NCBI GenBank assembly: GCA_009760855.2
Contig: WPIO01000218.1
Location: forward strand, 62,001-126,000
Source of the DNA: Cristatella mucedo
Lineage: Eukaryota; Bryozoa; Phylactolaemata; Cristatellidae
Direction of reading: 5' to 3'
DNA length: 64,000 nucleotides
The position numbers and the translations under genes are program-made. Under the pieces are notes generated by a model. That model made no database searches and was not told the origin of the DNA. It saw nothing but the letters and a program-made list of their open reading frames with translations. This document shows, one piece after another, positions 44,663-54,034 of this stretch. Position 1 is the first letter of the stretch; the number at the start of each line of letters is the position of its first letter.

Positions 44663-45164
44663 TTGTGATCTTACTTTAAATGTTGCAAGAGTTTTATGTT
44701 ATTGTTATATTACAGGTGGAATGGTTGCATATCTTAATAAGTTAATTTATGGATTAGATGAATCAAACATTTCTTTTCTTTTAACTTTTTGTGATAAAAT
44801 TGAAGAAGATGAAATTAAAAGTATTCTTTTGAGTAGCGATGCTTTAGATGCTGCAACAGTTTTATGCAACATTGAATATATTGATGGTATTTTCTTTGCA
44901 GAATTAAATGAAGCTGTTTTAGAGTTAGATGAAACAAAAATTTCTTTTCTTTTAGATGTTTTTGATAAAGTTGATAAAATGAAAGAAGATAAGAAAAAAT
45001 ATACTTTTGTACCTGATCCAACTTATCCGATTATTAAAAACCTAAAGTCAGAAAGAGAGACACTAAGATTAAAAGAATATGATGAAGAAGCTATTGATAG
45101 ATTTATAGAGAGTGATGATAGAAATCGTAGAATATTTATTGTTTTTGATCCTACAATTGAATAA
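44663..45164 (+). CDS. Unknown viral gene with an internal duplication (5'-truncated?)
   Basis: ATG at 44721, but the frame is open upstream to the polB deletion point, reading LNVARVLCYCYITGG. That stretch resembles the start of the next gene (MDIARILCY), so the true N-terminus was probably affected by the polB deletion. The protein (147 aa from ATG) carries a repeated helix pair, ESNISFLLTFCDKI and ETKISFLLDVFDKV, and is acidic. Function unknown. Confidence 0.5.
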
Positions 45165-45182
45165 ATTATTATTACATAGAAG

Positions 45183-45410
45183 ATGGATATAGCAAGAATA
45201 CTATGTTATGATGATGTTAAAGTCTTTGCACGTAGTATCTGTGCATCAAAGTTTAAAATTGATAATGATAGAAATTTGTATTCTTATATTGATAAACTAC
45301 CTGATTCAGTCATTGCATCATTATTTAAAATGTGTGATATATATGATAAAATAAAAGAGTGTGATGACGCAATACATTCTATCTATAATTCTATTTATAG
45401 TAAATTTTGA
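45183..45410 (+). CDS. Small unknown viral protein
   Basis: 75 aa, intact, starting MDIARILCYDDVKVFARSIC. Its beginning resembles the upstream gene's open N-terminal extension, suggesting the two are diverged tandem paralogues. 18 bp after the previous stop; the start follows ATTACATAGAAG. Confidence 0.5.
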   Translation: MDIARILCYDDVKVFARSICASKFKIDNDRNLYSYIDKLPDSVIASLFKMCDIYDKIKECDDAIHSIYNSIYSKF

Positions 45411-45431
45411 TTTTTTTTTTTTATATAGGAA

Positions 45432-45911
45432 ATGGAAGCAGTTACTGATCCTAGTCTTGCAACTTCAGCTCTTGCAATTAAATCTTACGTTGATTACCTT
45501 GTTAGATTGAGAATGACAGCTTATGATGAGACAATGCTCAACTCTGATGTTGCAATTATGACTGATACCTCTGTTAAGAAATTCTATATTGATGAAGTAG
45601 ATGCGGAAGCACAGAGGATTATTAATTCTGGTCAATCAGAAATTCTATCAGGACTTGAATCGAGAGTTAGATCGAAAGTTGACGCTCTTCTAGATGAGCC
45701 TAGTGAGGTTGCAGGCTATACTACTTGGATTGCATCTCAACTCCCAACAGAATCCACAGTTATATCTGGTGTTACTGGTGCTAAACCTGACATCTCTGCA
45801 TTTGTTAAAGATGAGTGTTATGCAGTTCTACCAAGTATTACTGATGGTAAGAGTGCTAAACAAAAGGCAGCTGAGGCAGCACTTGCACAACCTGATCCAA
45901 GTGTAGTTTAA
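45432..45911 (+). CDS. Unknown viral protein, possibly a virion component
   Basis: 159 aa, intact. N-terminal DPSLATSALAIKSYVDYLVR resembles the linker of the fibre repeats (xxDVATKxYVD). The rest is helical and rich in Ala, Asp and Val, with no known motif. The start follows TTTATATAGGAA directly. It may be fibre-associated, but only by this short similarity. Confidence 0.5.
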   Translation: MEAVTDPSLATSALAIKSYVDYLVRLRMTAYDETMLNSDVAIMTDTSVKKFYIDEVDAEAQRIINSGQSEILSGLESRVRSKVDALLDEPSEVAGYTTWIASQLPTESTVISGVTGAKPDISAFVKDECYAVLPSITDGKSAKQKAAEAALAQPDPSVV

Positions 45912-45920
45912 TTAATTTAA

Positions 45921-45936
45921 ATATTATATATAGAAA
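45921..45936 (+). promoter_or_regulatory. TATATAGA start-proximal motif (clear example)
   Basis: ATATTATATATAGAAA immediately precedes the ATG at 45937. The same motif precedes most viral genes, for example 55331 (plus), and 29839, 36980 and 52398 (minus). Confidence 0.5.
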
Positions 45937-46326
45937 ATGAACATCGAGACAAAAAGTAAAGATTGTCAAAAAGAAGTACAAGGTCAAAAGCATTCAAATT
46001 TTAAAATCTGTTCTTATCCAATGGGTAGAATTGAAGACATCAGATCAACTTTTTTAGGTGCCGTACAACTAGTATTGTAATATAAAGCACTTAGAATCAA
46101 TCAATCCGAACCAGAAATAGCAAATATATTTATTAAAGTTAGAGATGGTTCAATCTTTGAAGAGTTCCTTAAAGAATTAAAAATAGAAAAAATAAGTAGT
46201 ATGAGATGTGAAGCTTACTCTACGAAAATAGAACTATCAAAACAAATGATGAAAGAGAAAGAAGAAGGAAAGAGTTTTGATTTACCAGCCGAATTGACCG
46301 ATGAGAGTTTGAATTGGAAGATTTAA
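45937..46326 (+). pseudogene. Unknown viral gene (one internal stop)
   Basis: 130 codons from the ATG, with one TAA after residue 47 (AVQLVL*YKALRI) and otherwise open to the TAA at 46326. Hydrophilic, with a Lys/Glu-rich C-terminus (KQMMKEKEEGKSFDLPAELT). It overlaps the end of the large fibre gene by 4 bp tail-to-tail. Function unknown. Confidence 0.5.
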
Positions 46327-49300
46327 ACAGGTACATCTGCCGAAGGATCATATCCAACACTAGTTGCACCGCCAATTGAAGGAGCGGTTGTTGTTGCAGG
46401 TGTAGTAGGTATTTCATATATATAACCAATAGAAGGTAAACACTACCTGAATGCCATTCATCTGTTGCACTATCATATTTATATGAAGACATATTTTGAG
46501 ATGATGATTGTGAATATTTTACACCATTAACTAAAAAAATCTCAATATAATCCAAATCACTTGGAGTTGAAATAGTTCCTTAACTAAAAACAGGATAAAT
46601 AGGATTGAAACCAATTGTTTTTGTTCTTTCTCTATTGAAAATAGTTATATTGAACTTTGATTCACTTAATACAAGCATATCATTATTTTCAATATTATAA
46701 TACTTTATATTTAGTAAATCAGAAGAATATCGATTTGGAGAATTAAATTTATAGTTACATTTTAAAAACAAGATATCACTATCAAATTGTTTTTTTTACA
46801 CTTTTACTAACTCCTAATGCTACAACTTTATAATTTACTCTTGTTCTATTATCATCCTTTAATAAAAATGAGTTAATAATATTTACCCTATTATAAGTCA
46901 TATATCTAGTTTCAGTATCAATATTATTAATTCTTCCATCAGTTGATGCATCAATATCTTTTATTTTTATTCGTATTCTTGAATATAATGGTTTCTATGC
47001 TAATATTAGATAATTTTGATAAAACGAGTTGACCCTTAGTAGAAGAAGAATAAGATTGCGGAGGTGTACCAATATTATTAAGACTATTTGCAGTTAAATT
47101 ACCCCAATTACCAATAAAACCAGTGTTACTTATAAATGTTCTAACAAATGGTAAGCTTCCACATTTCAAATAGAAATTATGTATATACTTATTAGCAATT
47201 AAATCAGTTGAAGAATAATTAGCAAAAGTTGGCTCTCTTCTATTCATTATTAGTCTTTCAACACCTATATTTCCATTTACTGTTTCGTCTTGTTTATACA
47301 TTCCAGTTTTTGTATCAACAAATTGTTTTGTTGCAACATCTCTTCCATTAACAGGATCTGATATTCTTACATATTTTTTGATTTTGCAGATAAATTACCA
47401 GTGATATGCTGATCAGAATCTCTTCTTAGATAATTATTATCAGCAAATGCATTATTAGGGGCCGTCCATAAACGACGTTACACACCTAGGGGGAAAAAGG
47501 GGTTCAGACTTCTTTGACGTTATATTTGAAGACTTATAGAAACTTAGCTTTGTGACGTTATATTTGAAGAGGGTCTGACTTTTTGTGACGACTTGTGACG
47601 AGAGGGAGTGAAAAACCGGCCAAAATCGCGTGACGTCATTTATGGACGGCCCCTTAACATTTTCAAATGTATCAATAGTTTCACCAACATTTATTATTTT
47701 ATTAGATGCAAAGTTCAATGTTCCATCAATTCGCAAATTATTTTTTAGAAAGCATTTTAATATATTGCTATATAAACAGTAACAGTTACTGTTTTATCAA
47801 ATAAATCTTGTCCAGATATAATTGGTGAATATTCTACTAATTTTTTATTGGAATCAATAATATAACTTCCAAATAATTGCAATGTATAACTAGCATTTGT
47901 TCGTGTTGGTGGAAGTTGAATTAACATTTTTAGTGAACCATCTGGTGCGGCATACATTGTTGAAATGACAAATAAAGATCTAGTAAGGAGACTGATAAAA
48001 TCAGAACTGGTTTTCAATTTTCCTTGATAGTTTACTCCATAAACATTTGTTGATTGTGACGAATCTATTGTTCCATTAAATATTATTTTTGCAACATTTC
48101 CATCTGATATTCTATTTAGATAACCAAGATTAACATCATCAGTTAGATTAACAGGATCATTTACAATTCTAATAACATTATTTTGCATATCTAAATTACC
48201 ATTAACTGTTTCACCATGTAAATTAAGAAAATTGTCATCGATATACTTTTTATTTGGTGCAGTGTAATCAAGGTCTGGATTACTACGAGCAAATGGAACT
48301 GTAGTACTAATTCCACCATTTACAACTAGATTACCTCTAATTTTCCACCTGTTAGCGGTAGTTTAGTATCAGCCTAATCTTTAGTTGCAGCATCACTAGG
48401 ATTTATTGGATTAGCAAGATCTACTATTCTAAAATTAATCATATCAATATCCTAATCACTTTTAGTTGATCTAGAAACCTCTGTAACAAAATTACTATCT
48501 ATATATCTTCTATTTACTGCATCACCAGCATCAACAGGATCTCCTAAATTTATTATAAGATTATTATCCCTATTTAGATTTCCACTAAGTACATCAGCAG
48601 TTTTCTTAATACAATTCTTTCCAGACTTTCCTTGAATTCTCTTTCCCTACATTTCTATACAATACTAACAAGAAAATCTATAAAAGTAATTCAACTAGCA
48701 ACAGTTAACTTATCAATAGCATACCTACACGTTCAATCAATATTTATTATTAAGACTACTGTACCACTTACACCATAAGTATTATCACTCGTTAAATCCA
48801 CTTACGCATTAGTTTTATTAGTTGCATACATAATATTAGATACCATTAGAAAATTAGGTAATACTCCAGGAAAGAATGTTTTAAGATTAGTTGCATATTT
48901 AACGGGAACATTTGTACCTGGAGCAATGATAGGCATATCACCAGGTGTAAGTTGTTGAAGTTGAAACTGATTACCTGTACTTCCATTAGCAGTTATATTG
49001 AGACCTTACATATCAAGATACAATATTCTTTGATAATTACTTGTTAAACCAAAGTAAGTAAATGATACTTGTCTGTTAGTGTCAACATATTGTTTCGTCG
49101 CAACACCTGATACATTAGTAATATTCTTATTTCCCATATCAATACCTGACATCGCCTTACCTTGAAATACTGCAGTCATACTTTTTAGTATTCCATAGCT
49201 TATTACTTTACAAGGCCTTAGATCAGAGTAAACAGTTCCATCTGCTGAATTACCAGATATACCAATAACATTCTTACAATTCAATTGTGATTTCATTACT

Positions 49301-49508
49301 GCTCCTTTTTAGGCATTAAATCAGTTAGACTTGATACTGTTGCTAGATTTCCTACTAATGAACTATTACCAGCACTTTTAACAATAGCATAATCTAGTCT
49401 CATTGCTTCTCCACTATCAACAGGAAGTCCTAAGTTAGTTATTCTATTCTTATTCGCATCAAGATTAGTATAAATATTACCATTTACTTTCTTTACTTTT
49501 TCCAGCAC
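46323..49508 (-). pseudogene. Large tail-fibre-like virion protein (degraded, MITE-interrupted)
   Basis: About 3.2 kb of reverse-strand coding DNA in many short frames. It starts at 49508 (GTG, probably a decayed ATG) and contains at least eight fibre-type repeats such as NRITNLGLPVDSGEAMRLDY, GIDMGNKNITNVSGVATKQY and NNVIRIVNDPVNLTDDVNLG. The C-terminus ends ...SADVPV at 46323. A MITE sits at 47458-47653. It is much longer than the fibre at 36120-36980, so this virus family coded for two different fibre-like proteins. Divergent from the membrane-protein gene with 9 bp between starts. Confidence 0.72.
47455..47656. mobile_element. MITE copy 2 inserted in the viral fibre gene
   Basis: 196-bp element (47458-47653) with the same terminal inverted repeats as 39966-40166 but in opposite orientation, flanked by TTA on both sides. 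Because it interrupts viral coding sequence, it arrived after viral integration. Confidence 0.88.
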
Positions 49509-49517
49509 TTATAATAT
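49509..49517. promoter_or_regulatory. 9-bp divergent gap with TATA motif
   Basis: TTATAATAT lies between the divergent fibre and membrane-protein starts. It reads as a TATA-type box on both strands. Confidence 0.4.
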
Positions 49518-50183
49518 ATGCCGCGAAAAGTTGGTAAAGGTGTTGGTGAAGATGTGAAAAGTGGAGTTAAAACTACCAAAGATGTTGTTTCAGGTATTAA
49601 AACTGCAACAGAAGTAGGTGAGAAAGTAGTTACAAAAGTAGTACCAAAGATTGCCGCAAGACTATCACTAGCTGCATCAGAAAAAATAGCAACAGCAGTA
49701 CCTAAAGTTCTCCAATCACTTAAAGTAGTTGGTGCAGCTGCTAATGTATTAGGCGGTTTTCTAAGTGGTGTTACAGGAATAGTTGATCTATCTCTATTTA
49801 TAAAAGATATAGTAGATGACGTTAGTTCTGGAAAGTATGGACAAGTCTTTTGGATAACAATGTCAGAGAAAAAACAAGGACTAGAAAAACTGATTGAGAG
49901 TTTAAAGATAGGTTATTATATACATGATATATTATTAGAAGCAGAAATATATAACAGTGATTGGTATAGAGATCTAAGTAAATTCTTAACTGAAGTCTTT
50001 GGAGAAGAAGTAACATGGACTGCTGCACAGTTAGATCCTAAAGCTTGGAGTAAGAATTTCTTAGAAGTCAGAGGAGGATTCTTACCTTTTGTAATTGCTC
50101 CTATTATTAATTTGATTGCTAGTATAGTTGGTGGCGTTGGAATTAGCGTTTCGATTGCTGTAGCTGTTGCAAGTCTATTATAA
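49518..50183 (+). CDS. Putative virion membrane-active protein
   Basis: 221 aa, intact. The N-terminus is basic and amphipathic (MPRKVGKGVGEDVKSGVKTT, VVTKVVPKIAARLSLAASEK). It is followed by a hydrophobic hairpin (VVGAAANVLGGFLSGVTGIV), a polar middle, and a C-terminal hydrophobic glycine-zipper pair (FVIAPIINLIASIVGGVGIS, VSIAVAVASLL). The layout resembles small membrane-lytic or internal-membrane proteins of non-enveloped viruses, but no family can be named. Retained intact in an otherwise decayed copy. Confidence 0.6.
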   Translation: MPRKVGKGVGEDVKSGVKTTKDVVSGIKTATEVGEKVVTKVVPKIAARLSLAASEKIATAVPKVLQSLKVVGAAANVLGGFLSGVTGIVDLSLFIKDIVDDVSSGKYGQVFWITMSEKKQGLEKLIESLKIGYYIHDILLEAEIYNSDWYRDLSKFLTEVFGEEVTWTAAQLDPKAWSKNFLEVRGGFLPFVIAPIINLIASIVGGVGISVSIAVAVASLL

Positions 50184-50200
50184 AAATAGTTGATGAAACT

Positions 50201-50521
50201 ATGTTTACTGCTAAGGCTCCTCAAATGGACACGCATGAACAACGAATGGAAACTTTAGGTCTTCAAAAAGAAAATTAGGAAATGCTATTACTGATTTGAA
50301 TGATATCGTAAAAGCAATTAATCGTGGAATTGATATTGATTTTAGTGGAAAAGTAGGACAATCTGAAGTAAAAAATAGATTGGATTATACAGATCATAGA
50401 AGAGCATTAGTAGAGAGTGGAGGTATTGATTATTCTCTAGAAGTGAAAAAATGCAATTAAACAAGTTGAAGCAAGTAAAATTGGTGGAGTAAAAACGTGC
50501 AATTATAAAATCGAATTGTAA
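50201..50521 (+). pseudogene. Unknown viral gene (frameshifted)
   Basis: About 106 codons in three frames: MFTAKAPQMDTHEQRMETLG, then NAITDLNDIVKAINRGIDID and SEVKNRLDYTDHRRALVESG, ending GGVKTCNYKIEL. The start follows TATTATAAAAATAG by a few bases. Function unknown. Confidence 0.45.
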
Positions 50522-51037
50522 ATGGAGACGGATGGCTTCAAGATCTCTAGCGATGGCCGCTTCTTCAGGGTCATCAAAATATCCCAAATGGAATTGATGT
50601 TTATCTATTTTTATGTATGCTATCCATTTGTTTGTTTTTTCATACCAACTGACACCAACAAATCCACTAGTATTATTTCTTTGCTTTCTTCTATTTCTAT
50701 TATTTTCATATGATGTTGCTTCACGTTAATTGTTAAAAGAATTATTTAACTTATCATTCTCTATGTGATCTATCTCATGAGGTGGAAATCTTCCTGTCAC
50801 TATTAAATATGCTAATCGATGTGAAAGATATATTTTTCCATCTATTCCTATATATCTATATCCATTAGTAACATTTACTGTTCCCGCAATACTTCCAGTT
50901 TTGGTTATTCATGTTCTATCAATTTTCCAGGTAAATACACGGGGGAATGCATTATACGCCAACAACTCATTAACTCTCTCTGTCTCTCTCTGTCTCTGTC
51001 TCTCTCTCTCTCAAAGCATCAAAATCATCTTGATTCA
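50500..51037 (-). pseudogene. HNH homing endonuclease with AP2 domain (broken)
   Basis: The minus strand opens with MNQDDFDALRERE at 51037, where a CT microsatellite shifts the frame. It then reads VNELLAYN..RVFTWKIDRT, GYRYIGIDGKIYLSHRLAYL and GRFPPHEIDHIENDKLNN (HNH core: the His of SHRLAY, the IDH dipeptide, the N-rich motif). After ATSYENNRNRRKQ follows an AP2-type DNA-binding domain: TSGFVGVSWYEKTNKWIAYI, GYFDDPEEAAIARDLEA. There is one stop after the HNH motif plus one at the start of the core. Free-standing HNH-AP2 enzymes are selfish endonucleases common in phages and algal viruses. Confidence 0.8.
50975..51013. repeat. CT/CTGT microsatellite inside the HNH gene
   Basis: Short tract (TCTCTGTCTCTCTCTGTCTC) lying between the start codon and the conserved VNELL motif. 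Its length now puts them out of frame. Confidence 0.8.
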
Positions 51038-51086
51038 TTTCTATATACTGTTTTCTAACTGTTAAAATATTTTATTATATATAGAA

Positions 51087-51926
51087 GTGAGCTACCATGA
51101 AGTCAAAGTTGCATTGTCTGATCATCAACTAAAACAAATACATAAATCAATTGAATCTATCTCAATCAGACTTAAGCATTCAGATTTAACAGGTAGCGTT
51201 CCTATTCTTCTTACAAATACTCAAATAAACAAAATAGAAAAGAGTAGATCAAAAAATACTGGATTGCAATTGAATCTAAGTCTTAAACAATTAAAAGCAA
51301 ATAGAAGACAAGGTTTCGGGTTAGTCGATATATTAAACAAATTATCAGGCGGTAGAGAATTTCATTTAAAACTCCCGAAATATGAAAAGAGTGAATTCGT
51401 ACCAGGAAGTAGGTTCAACGATACGGGAAAATATAGTTATGCTAGGTCAGGAACTCAATTCAGAAAACGTTTAGATGAAGGATATGAGAGTGTGAATGCA
51501 CTTGATAGAGCTGCATTAGTCCACGATAGTTTATACATTGAAACATCTTCTGATCCTGAACCAAAACGAACTGAAATAAGAAATCTATCAGACCTTGTTT
51601 TACCAGAAAGTGCAGCACGAATAGCACTTGACCCACGTCAGCCGGCTTATGTTCGTGAAGATGCTAAAACTGTCGCAGCAATTATGAGTGCTAAGGCAAA
51701 ATTAGGTCTTGGCCTTGGTATCGGCAGTGGTATCTTAGACAATTCATTTGCAACGGAATTCTTAAAAGACAAAGTAAGTAATCCATCAAGTATAACAAAG
51801 ATAACTAATTATGCTAAGACTTTAGTTGATAAAATATTATCTATAAGTAAAAAAAGATATAATATAACTAATCTAATTTTTATTTTTGTTTTATATTTAT
51901 GTATATCTGATACTCAGCAGGATTGA
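51087..51926 (+). CDS. Phospholipase A2-like (parvovirus VP1u-type) virion protein
   Basis: 279 codons, open throughout, but the start is GTG where ATATATAGAAGTG suggests a mutated ATG. The N-terminal 75 residues (QLKQIHKSIESISIRLKHSD, LLTNTQINKIEKSR) are followed by a glycine-rich loop region (EFVPGSRFNDTGKY), then GTQFRKRLDEGYESVNALDR and the PLA2 catalytic dyad in DRAALVHDSLY (His146-Asp147). A Gly-rich helix (KAKLGLGLGIGSG) follows. PLA2 domains of this type let parvoviruses leave endosomes; Polinton-like viruses also carry them. The last 30 hydrophobic residues may come from a lost stop, as they overlap the next, convergent gene. Confidence 0.72.
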   Translation: MSYHEVKVALSDHQLKQIHKSIESISIRLKHSDLTGSVPILLTNTQINKIEKSRSKNTGLQLNLSLKQLKANRRQGFGLVDILNKLSGGREFHLKLPKYEKSEFVPGSRFNDTGKYSYARSGTQFRKRLDEGYESVNALDRAALVHDSLYIETSSDPEPKRTEIRNLSDLVLPESAARIALDPRQPAYVREDAKTVAAIMSAKAKLGLGLGIGSGILDNSFATEFLKDKVSNPSSITKITNYAKTLVDKILSISKKRYNITNLIFIFVLYLCISDTQQD

Positions 51927-52398
51927 ATTTATCCTGTGATTTTTCATCTATATTATAAACTTTTAACTTGATCAATCTTCAATCTACTACTAAGTCTTTC
52001 TTCTGAATCATAAGTAACTTTAGTTACATATGATCCATCAAGAATGCCAGCAATACTAGTCATTACCAAGTTTTTGAATTAGCTCAGCAGCACTACTAAA
52101 TTTCATTTGTTTGTTCTTTTGATCAAAGAATATACTTGGCTTTTACCAAATGTAAATGTAATACAAATAGTTGAACGACTACTCATATCATACCCACTAT
52201 ATTCAAGCTTCATACTTGCTCTATTAGCAATATCTTCAAGTACAGGTCTCATATCTTCTGTAATATACATCTATGCATTGAAGTAAGGCTTGGAATCTTT
52301 ACTAATTTTCTCTTCAATATGGACACGAGCAGATTTTCCTTTTGGAATTACGACTGAGGCATTTTCAAGTACAATGAATTTTTATTCTCCGCTTTCAT
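51880..52398 (-). pseudogene. Unknown viral gene (frameshifted)
   Basis: About 170 codons in pieces. The start at 52398 follows GTATAGAA; a poly-A frameshift follows after about six codons. Readable parts are FIVLENASVVIPKGKSARVH, MYITEDMRPVLEDIANRASM, GILDGSYVTKVTYDSEERLS and DKFNPAEYQIYINIKQK. Beta-rich character; no family recognised. Overlaps the 3' end of the PLA2-like frame. Confidence 0.45.
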
Positions 52399-52460
52399 TT
52401 CTATACTAGGAAAAGAAAATGTTTAAATGAAATTAGTAATTCAATTGTCCATCCAAAATC

Positions 52461-53238
52461 TTATTCTTGCATTAGTTTTAAGAAGATTAGATATCTTCTT
52501 CCACAATCTGTGTGATTGTATTCTTGTCACTTAAACGTCATGAATGTTGGTATAACACCAAAATAATTTATTACTCCAGGCATTGGTGGAGCACCGAATT
52601 AATCAAAGGAAAAACATCTGTTTCCTTCTTTTTTAAGTGCTACCCAGTGATATATCGCTCTATCTGATTCTCCTGTATTACAAATAAGACATTCATTCTT
52701 TAATGGTTTAGTTAGTTTATCTCTTGCAAATACCCCCTACAATTATTTGTATCTAATTCTTTTAAATAATTATTTATTTCTATATCTGTTAAAGGTGTTG
52801 GTTTTACTTTTTTAATTGTTCAATAGTTATTTTTAGTTCTGCAATCATTTGTTCTTTATCTGCACAACCACCAACTCCTTTACCACTATGTCTATCAGTA
52901 CTACCTGAGAATTTTTTACTAAGTTAATTTGAAATTGCTGCAAAAACGGAAGGTGTTGGAACACTAGATCCTCTACTTACTTGTTTTCTACCTGATCCAT
53001 AAGAAACCTTACTTGCAGCTGTTCGACCCGTTCCATAAGAAACCTTACTTACAGCTGTTCTACCTGATCCAACTGTTGTTGATCCACTTCTCAACTTAAC
53101 AAACTTTGATTTCTTACTATCACACATAGTACAAACACCTTTTACCATTTCTCTAATTCCTTTAGTACTATCTACCTCAACATATTCTTCATGAATGGTA
53201 TCAGTTTTCTTTTTGCACTTCAAACAATAAATTTCCAT
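52461..53238 (-). pseudogene. Zinc-ribbon / adenain-like cysteine protease (broken)
   Basis: Starts at 53238 with a zinc ribbon (IYCLKCKKKTDT ... CTMCDSKKSKFV) and a Ser/Gly repeat linker (SYGTGRTAASKVSYGSGRKQ), intact for 104 codons to a stop. The sequence continues in pieces: TPLTDIEINNYLKEL, then GVFARDKLTKPLKNECLI, AIYHWVALKK (catalytic His), CFSFD*FGAPP (Asp; Ser codon now TAA) and TDCGRRYLIFL (catalytic Cys). This His-Asp-Cys order and spacing is that of the adenovirus/Polinton maturation protease. It would process capsid precursors. Confidence 0.72.
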
Positions 53239-53261
53239 ATCTATTATAATATAGAAAGATG
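53239..53261. promoter_or_regulatory. Divergent promoter-like gap, protease and ATPase
   Basis: 23 bp containing ATCTATTATAATATAGAAAG. TATTATA is readable in both directions between the two start codons. Confidence 0.4.
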
Positions 53262-54034
53262 TTTTTGAAAGTTAGAGCATTTAATTTTGGACAAGGTATA
53301 GATACTGGATAGGAAGAACCATTACCTAAAGTGCCTATTAGAGCATTAGTACTTGGTCCAAGTGGTACTGGTAAGTCACAGTTAGTAATGAATTGGATAT
53401 TTAATGGTAAGGTTATTTATGATACTTGTACTATTATTGCTTCAAGCTTAGATCAAAAGTTATATCGTGGTCTTATGTCAATGACAAAAAAAAACCTGCT
53501 TTTGCTTGGGTTAATGGAATCGATAATATGCCAGAAGTTGATTCTTATAAGAATTATAAGAATGTTGTTGTATTAGATGATTTGATGACAGAAGATCAAT
53601 GTAACGTAACTCCACAAAGTCATAAAGACCATGTGGGTGTTACGCAGGAGAGTTTTTTATAGCGCACTCACAGCCTAAGCGGCTTTCGGTACGCATTTCA
53701 AGGTATTCGACTATTTTACTAGAGTTGTAAAGGATTGAATATATTCTATCTTGCTCAAGGTTTTACTAATATTCCTAGAAGAGAAATAAGAAACAAAATA
53801 AATACGATAATAATCTTTTAACAAAATAATACTGACATATAATACATTCGAGATTCATGTGTTGGTGATATAGATAAGAAAATGTTTAAAGAATGGGTTA
53901 ATTCATGTACTAGAGAAATATTTAGTTATAGTGTCATTAATCTAACTAAAACAGAATCAGAAGGACGATTTTGGACAGTTTATAATACAGGTAAACAATT
54001 AATAACTATTTTAATTGAATATAGGAGAAAATGA
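53262..54034 (+). pseudogene. A32/FtsK-HerA type genome-packaging ATPase (broken)
   Basis: Starts MFLKVRAFNFGQGIDTG, then a stop. After that come Walker A (LVLGPSGTGKSQLVMNWIF), a helix-strand segment, and Walker B (NVVVLDDLMTEDQ) after a poly-A frameshift near 53495. At about 53602-53698 a LINE family 2 fragment interrupts the gene. The C-terminal part continues with FYLAQGFTNIPRREIRNKIN and DKKMFKEWVNSCTREIF, ending at a TGA that overlaps the next ATG (ATGA). Packages viral DNA into capsids. Confidence 0.82.
53602..53698 (-). mobile_element. LINE family 2, 3' fragment inside the ATPase gene
   Basis: About 97 bp matching 17150-17250 (TAAAGAC..GTGTTA..CAGGAGAG and CACAGCCTAAGCGGCTTTCG). A post-integration insertion. 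Confidence 0.7.

Noticed and set aside
53602-53698. Intron in the packaging ATPase
   Set aside because: The inserted sequence matches a LINE family 2 fragment found elsewhere in the window and lacks proper splice sites.
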